A stretch of DNA of 64,000 nt from Paramyrothecium sp. XJ0827 (lineage: Eukaryota; Ascomycota; Sordariomycetes; Hypocreales; Stachybotryaceae). Position numbers and translations under genes: made by a program. The stretch lies in contig JAJFPB010000012.1 of the NCBI GenBank assembly GCA_020881915.1, positions 930,001 through 994,000 on the forward strand. Reading direction: 5' to 3'. Under the pieces are notes generated by a model. The model did not search any database and had not been told where the DNA came from. It was given only the letters and a program-made list of their open reading frames with translations. Shown here in pieces: positions 59,888 to 64,000 of this stretch; the first letter of the stretch is position 1, and each line of letters starts with the position of its first letter.

Positions 59888-60452
59888 AGGTATTGACATG
59901 GAACTCGTGGCTTACGAGGGCTATGGAGATGATAGAAGCTGAGGTGCGTACGGAGAATTTGATGTCTCACATGCAGAGAAACGTGCTAATTCATTTCCAA
60001 GATAATCTGGACATCTTCTTTAGACGGAAGTATTTTGTTGTGTTCAATTGTACCTGTTGGCTGTTCCTAATGAGGAAAAAATATGAAAAGAAGCTTCAAA
60101 TTTGGTCCCTTCAGATAAAAATAGGGAAAATAAGGACTTTTGTGAGTTTTATTCTTTCAAAATATCAAAACTTAATTCAATCGTATCGTCTTATCAACCC
60201 CGAGGCAGTTGGTTCGGGACTGTATATGTGTCTGAGTCACATCTCTGTTGATGATCACCTGGCCCGTTGTGCCATCACTTCAGCAACTTCATAATATGAT
60301 CATCTAAATAAAGGACCAAAAATTCCCTCAACTCTATCCAGGGCATGAATGATGGTCTCCGAAATAATGCTGATCTACACACCGAGGTCATAATAAATTC
60401 AATTTGGACTAGCTTGTTCGCATACACCTTCAGATTCGAATATGGAGACGCT
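59888..60452. other. Intergenic region
   Basis: AT-rich, with no supported gene. Confidence 0.35.
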
Positions 60453-61743
60453 TTACTGATCCTTGTCCTCCTTTGGTTCCTTGCTCATCACTAACAACAC
60501 GTATTGCCCATCCAAAGTCGTGAGCCCACTGATCTTTATTCCATTTTGGCAAGGCTCTACTTTCTGGTTTTGTAGAATTTGAAACGGAGCCGGTTGATTA
60601 GGCTGCAGCAGCCGGTGTGCTACTACCAGCTCTCTAAGCTTCGCTTGTGGGGCTTTTGCTGCCAACATCTCTTTGTTATCTGAGTAGACTTCTGTCAGGA
60701 AGGTGCTAGTCTTGGAAGGTCTCTTTATTTGACCTACATGGTACAAACAAGTCTGCAGTCATGTTATTGCCTGCTGGAATGGTGGTATTGACTGTCCAGG
60801 CAAATGAGTCTGTAGGGGGAAAATGGTAAATTGTCAGAAGGGTAAGCTCGAGTGATGTTGGAGAAATAGGGATCGTACTTATGGGTATTGCACCAGGTGG
60901 TAAGCTCTGAGGATCTACGCCATTGGGAATGTCTGCATTCAGGGTGAATGCTGAACTTGACTGTACACGGAAGCGAAGCCCGTCAACGAATTCTGCATCC
61001 TGGGCGTTTGCACTACCGGTGACATTAACCGTACGGGTTCCTCCTTGTCCATATTGCACAAATACATTTGATGTATCGAAGGACTTGCGGCCAAGGAGCA
61101 TGTATTCTCCATCGAGAGATGTCATCTTGATGATGCGCGTCTTATTCTCCGTGCTGGCATACATATTAACATTTGCCGATTCATCCACTGTTTTCTTTTC
61201 GTGCATGCTCAGCCTTCACTTACAAGTGTACATTTCTTTGATTTTCCGACACAACCCAGGACTTTTTATCTGGTGCTAATGTTCCCACGTACGTATTCGC
61301 GATATTGATGCCTTGCTGCTGCAGAACAAGCGGGTCGTATGGTAGCTCAATCTTGGCAATCAGATCATAGGCTGGTTCATTGAACTTCACAACCCAACTA
61401 TAGCTGGAGAGGGCCATAAAGCCCTCACCGGAGCTACCGGTGACGAAATTCCCCGGTAGGGGTGATGTATTATTGGTCACAACTAGTGAGCGGTTGGTTG
61501 GTGAGAAAAGATCAAGTGCAAGGCCGTCAATGAAGTCTTGGTCGGTACGTTGCATCTACTCAAAAACTGTTAGTGATGACAAGCTGGAATGATTGGGAAG
61601 TTGAAACTCCCTACATCCCCGAGAACTTGAATCGTGTCTCCAAACTTGGCCAGCTGTTCTTCTTGGGCTATACTCGAAGGAGCCGCTACAAGCAGAAGCA
61701 GTAACTGCAAAATGGAAAAGCGTAGCGGAATTGCTGATAGCAT
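60453..61743 (-). CDS. Secreted protein of unknown family, gene structure uncertain
   Basis: Starts at 61743 with a signal peptide (MLSAIPLRFSILQLLLLLVAAPSSIAQ). An intron at 61614-61556 leads into a Ser/Thr/Asn-rich beta-type domain (DFIDGLALDLFSPTNRSL…), then a related second domain (EYMLLGRKSFDTSNVFV…DGLRFRVQSS) and a C-terminal part ending KEPKEDKDQ. Two further junctions (near 61240-61190 and 60745-60710) keep frame only with introns of about 37 and 34 nt, shorter than normal, so either micro-introns or frameshifts are present. DGLALDLFS and DGLRFRVQS hint at an internal repeat. No family recognised; probably an extracellular protein. Confidence 0.5.
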
Positions 61744-62620
61744 GCTGCTGGCGTACCCTGAGCGGGGGATATCGCGAGATGGAGAAATGGGTCTAGATAC
61801 AAAGATTGGAAGCGGTAGCCTCAAGACACTACTTGGGATTTCGAGCCTTATTATGCATCCCAACCCTTCATTGAAACCTGTCAGAAGAATTTCGCTAGAT
61901 CGCGAGACGGAGAGTGACACTAGCCTAAGAACCACGGAATGGCGTTCAGGCTGATTGTGAAGCGCTTGCTATGAACCTCCCTGCGTCGTCATAGCACTAG
62001 GAGCAAGCTAATGCATCAAAAACCGCACGACGCTCTGACAACCCAAGAGCCAATAAAATGAGGCGCGCGACACATTCCAGGGTCTTTGGGATGCCAAGGC
62101 TAGCGTTACAGGATGCCAAGCCGCACGCTAGTGCTCCAAGGCTATGTTTGTGGTCATGTTTCCAACGTCTTCGTCTTTGCCGATTATCCGTACGCGCACG
62201 CAAGCAGGGCCATTTCTCCCTCATGAGACTTCAAACTTGAAAGTCTATTCTTAGAAACCTAGTCATTAGGCACGAGAGAGAATTCTGACGAGGTATACGT
62301 CTCATATCTCGGTAGGTCTTGCTGGATGTCGCTGGGTCCTCATGTTTGGCACATGATGATGCTAAATACATGGTGTAGATAGATGTAGCCACTTGGATGG
62401 ACTGATCACGCCCTCAATGATCTTAATCCAGTCGATTAAGGTTGTTGGTATGAGCCACAGCCTTCTCTGTATTCATGCCTAATGCCCATTGCTAACAAGA
62501 CTGTCTAGATCCAATTTGACACACATCGATATGGTGCAGAACTAATTCATGTAAACTCTATCAGTAGACCAGTCCAGTCCAAGCCTAGAGCACCATCTGC
62601 GAGGAAATGATGCACCATTC
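61744..62620. other. Intergenic region
   Basis: Upstream of the secreted unknown and downstream of the MFS gene (both minus strand). No supported gene seen. Confidence 0.35.
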
Positions 62621-64000
62621 TCATGGTATGACGTTCTTCAAGTCTTTAACCTCCACTAGTTTTTTGAATGCTCTCTGCTTTCTCCATTGCGCACCCCAGA
62701 GCCATTCTGCAGCCAGCAATATGGCCGCTGCGACAGTGAGGAACCCAAGACCCAAGAAAGCGGCAGCAGCACCAAATGAATTAATCAGTGCATCTACAAA
62801 GCCAACTCCCAGTGCTCCCATGCTACATCTGACCAAATTGTTGATTGCCGTAGCGCTTGCGCCAGATCCAGGGCATAAATCCGCAACTAGGGTCGTGTTA
62901 ATGGCAAATACGGCGTTTGATGTTGCCGCGATTATGAACTGTAGGAGGAGCGGCACAGCAATCCATGCGGGGCTGGTGGCAAATGGTAGCTGAGTTACTG
63001 GTAAAACAGTAAATCCGTAGATTGCAGTAGCCAGAGCGAAGAGGCTTGCAATCCATGGAGTGTGCCGAAGCCGAGCGCGCTCGATTGGAAAGTCCAGAGG
63101 TAGGTCTTTTCTGTTTTTTGAGGGCGGCAGTGCACCAGGATTCTGTACCAAATACGCTTTCTCATAATTAAGGAAATCCCTCGTCATGAGCTTCCCGGCT
63201 ATGGCTGAGCCAATGATTGTACCAAATCCTTCGAGATTGCAGGTTAGCCAATGAATGCAGGATTGAGTTCAACATTCCACATACCATTTGGTAAAAATAC
63301 AAGGCCGAGCTTTAACTCATCTAGTTGAAAGCGGCTTTTGAACAGATTCACCGTACTCGCCACAACCATGCTCCAAATCGTATATATCGTGCCGCCAAAT
63401 ATGAGGCTGACAATTATATCTTTCTCCTGCAGTAGCCTCAGAGGCTGTAGAAAAGTGCTAAAGCTAATAGCGGGCCTTGGCTTCTTCACCGGTTTTCGGA
63501 TATTGCTGGCATTCCTTGGAAGGCGGCGGATCAAAGGTTGATGGATACCTGACAATATCCAACTGCCGTCCCCTGCGATTGCACGAAGGGTCTCGGGAAG
63601 GAAAAGAAGTATTATGATGAGAACCACTGAGGATGCAATCACAAGGAAGACGAAAATTGATCTAGAGGGTTAATCTTCTGTTGTTCATTGGGCATCTCTG
63701 AATCAACTTACCGGAACCCGAAAAAGTGAGCCAGCAAACCACCAAGGACAGGGCCTATCGCAATACTAAAATTCCGAACTAGGAATTGGTAGAACAGCTC
63801 AGCTTGGATCCTAGATAAGAATGGGGGTTGGAGCCCATGAGCGCTACCTGTGACTCACTTGCTTGGTAGAAACTGATAAAAGCTCCCTTTTCAAGTGGTG
63901 TAGCAATATCTTGAATGACTCCATTCCCTTTCTAGCGATTAGTTGGAACTTAGGGCACTTGCCTGGAGGAAAATGAAGCTCACCAATGCTGACTGTTGAT
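62621..64000 (-). CDS. QDR-like DHA1 multidrug MFS transporter (partial, 5' end outside window)
   Basis: The C-terminal two thirds, on about six exons. On the minus strand it begins at the window edge and reads KGNGVIQDIATPLEKGAFISFYQA, RNFSIAIGPVLGGLLAHFFGF, IFVFLVIASSVV, LPETLRAIAGDGS, a cytosolic loop with basic residues, SLIFGGTIYTIWSMVVAS, GFGTIIGSAIAGKLMTRDF, AISNAVF-like and PGSGASATAINNLVRCSMGALG, ending at 62621. The PETLRAIAGDGS and SASATAxNNLVRC features are those of QDR-type drug:proton antiporters. Splice junctions at 63285/63228 and 63711/63662 keep frame. Probable plasma-membrane drug or polyamine exporter. Confidence 0.85.

Noticed and set aside
59707..60294. 195-residue frame overlapping the cysteine-rich protein
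   Set aside because: Overlapping frame of the small secreted protein that runs into AT-rich flank. Composition is unlike a folded protein.

Overview
The window looks like nuclear DNA of a filamentous ascomycete, probably a Sordariomycete. The evidence is many short GT-AG introns (about 46-90 nt) with CTAAC-type branch points, a class III chitin synthase, HET and 2EXR proteins, zinc-finger/exonuclease proteins, sugar, amine and drug permeases, and a large set of predicted secreted hydrolases. No bacterial or organellar genes, tRNA, rRNA or CRISPR array were found. Many gene models below were assembled by hand by matching splice sites to conserved protein blocks. Where the summed exon length is a multiple of three, this is stated as support.

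Layout. 1-7.4 kb: a roughly 490-bp MITE-like element, an intact homocitrate synthase gene cut by 14 introns, a decayed zinc-finger/exonuclease gene and a truncated drug-type MFS gene. 7.4-13.2 kb: class III chitin synthase, a BTB protein and a GFA/CENP-V-like protein. 14.5-16.4 kb: a short-chain dehydrogenase split near its start by an 860-bp hAT-type element with a perfect 8-bp target duplication. 16.8-18 kb: a conserved unknown protein. 20.4-29.8 kb: GH43-like secreted enzyme, divergent FMO-type monooxygenase and ACS-family MFS transporter, GPI-anchored acidic protein, phosphorylase-like protein with a myristoylation motif, Nudix hydrolase. 31.5-40.8 kb: family I.5-like lipase, frameshifted TAP-like peptidase, SGNH/CE3-like esterase, divergent sugar transporter. 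41.5-45.4 kb: 2EXR protein, PhyH-type dioxygenase, secreted protein with two CBM19-like modules. 47.1-53.4 kb: HET protein, amine-type permease and a divergent MAO-N-like amine oxidase. 53.8-64 kb: small secreted proteins, pectin methylesterase, cysteine-rich effector candidate, and a QDR-like drug transporter running off the right edge.

How it works together. The region mixes housekeeping genes with accessory functions: plant cell-wall attack (GH43, pectin methylesterase, CE3-like esterase, sugar transporter), nutrient or xenobiotic uptake and oxidation (FMO plus MFS, amine permease plus amine oxidase), self/non-self (HET) and host-interaction candidates. Five or six genes show lesions (transposon insertion, nonsense, frameshift, truncation, suspected splice-site loss), which fits a fast-evolving accessory segment. 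No single new multi-gene system is evident. The strongest observations are the hAT-disrupted dehydrogenase and the hyper-intronised homocitrate synthase.
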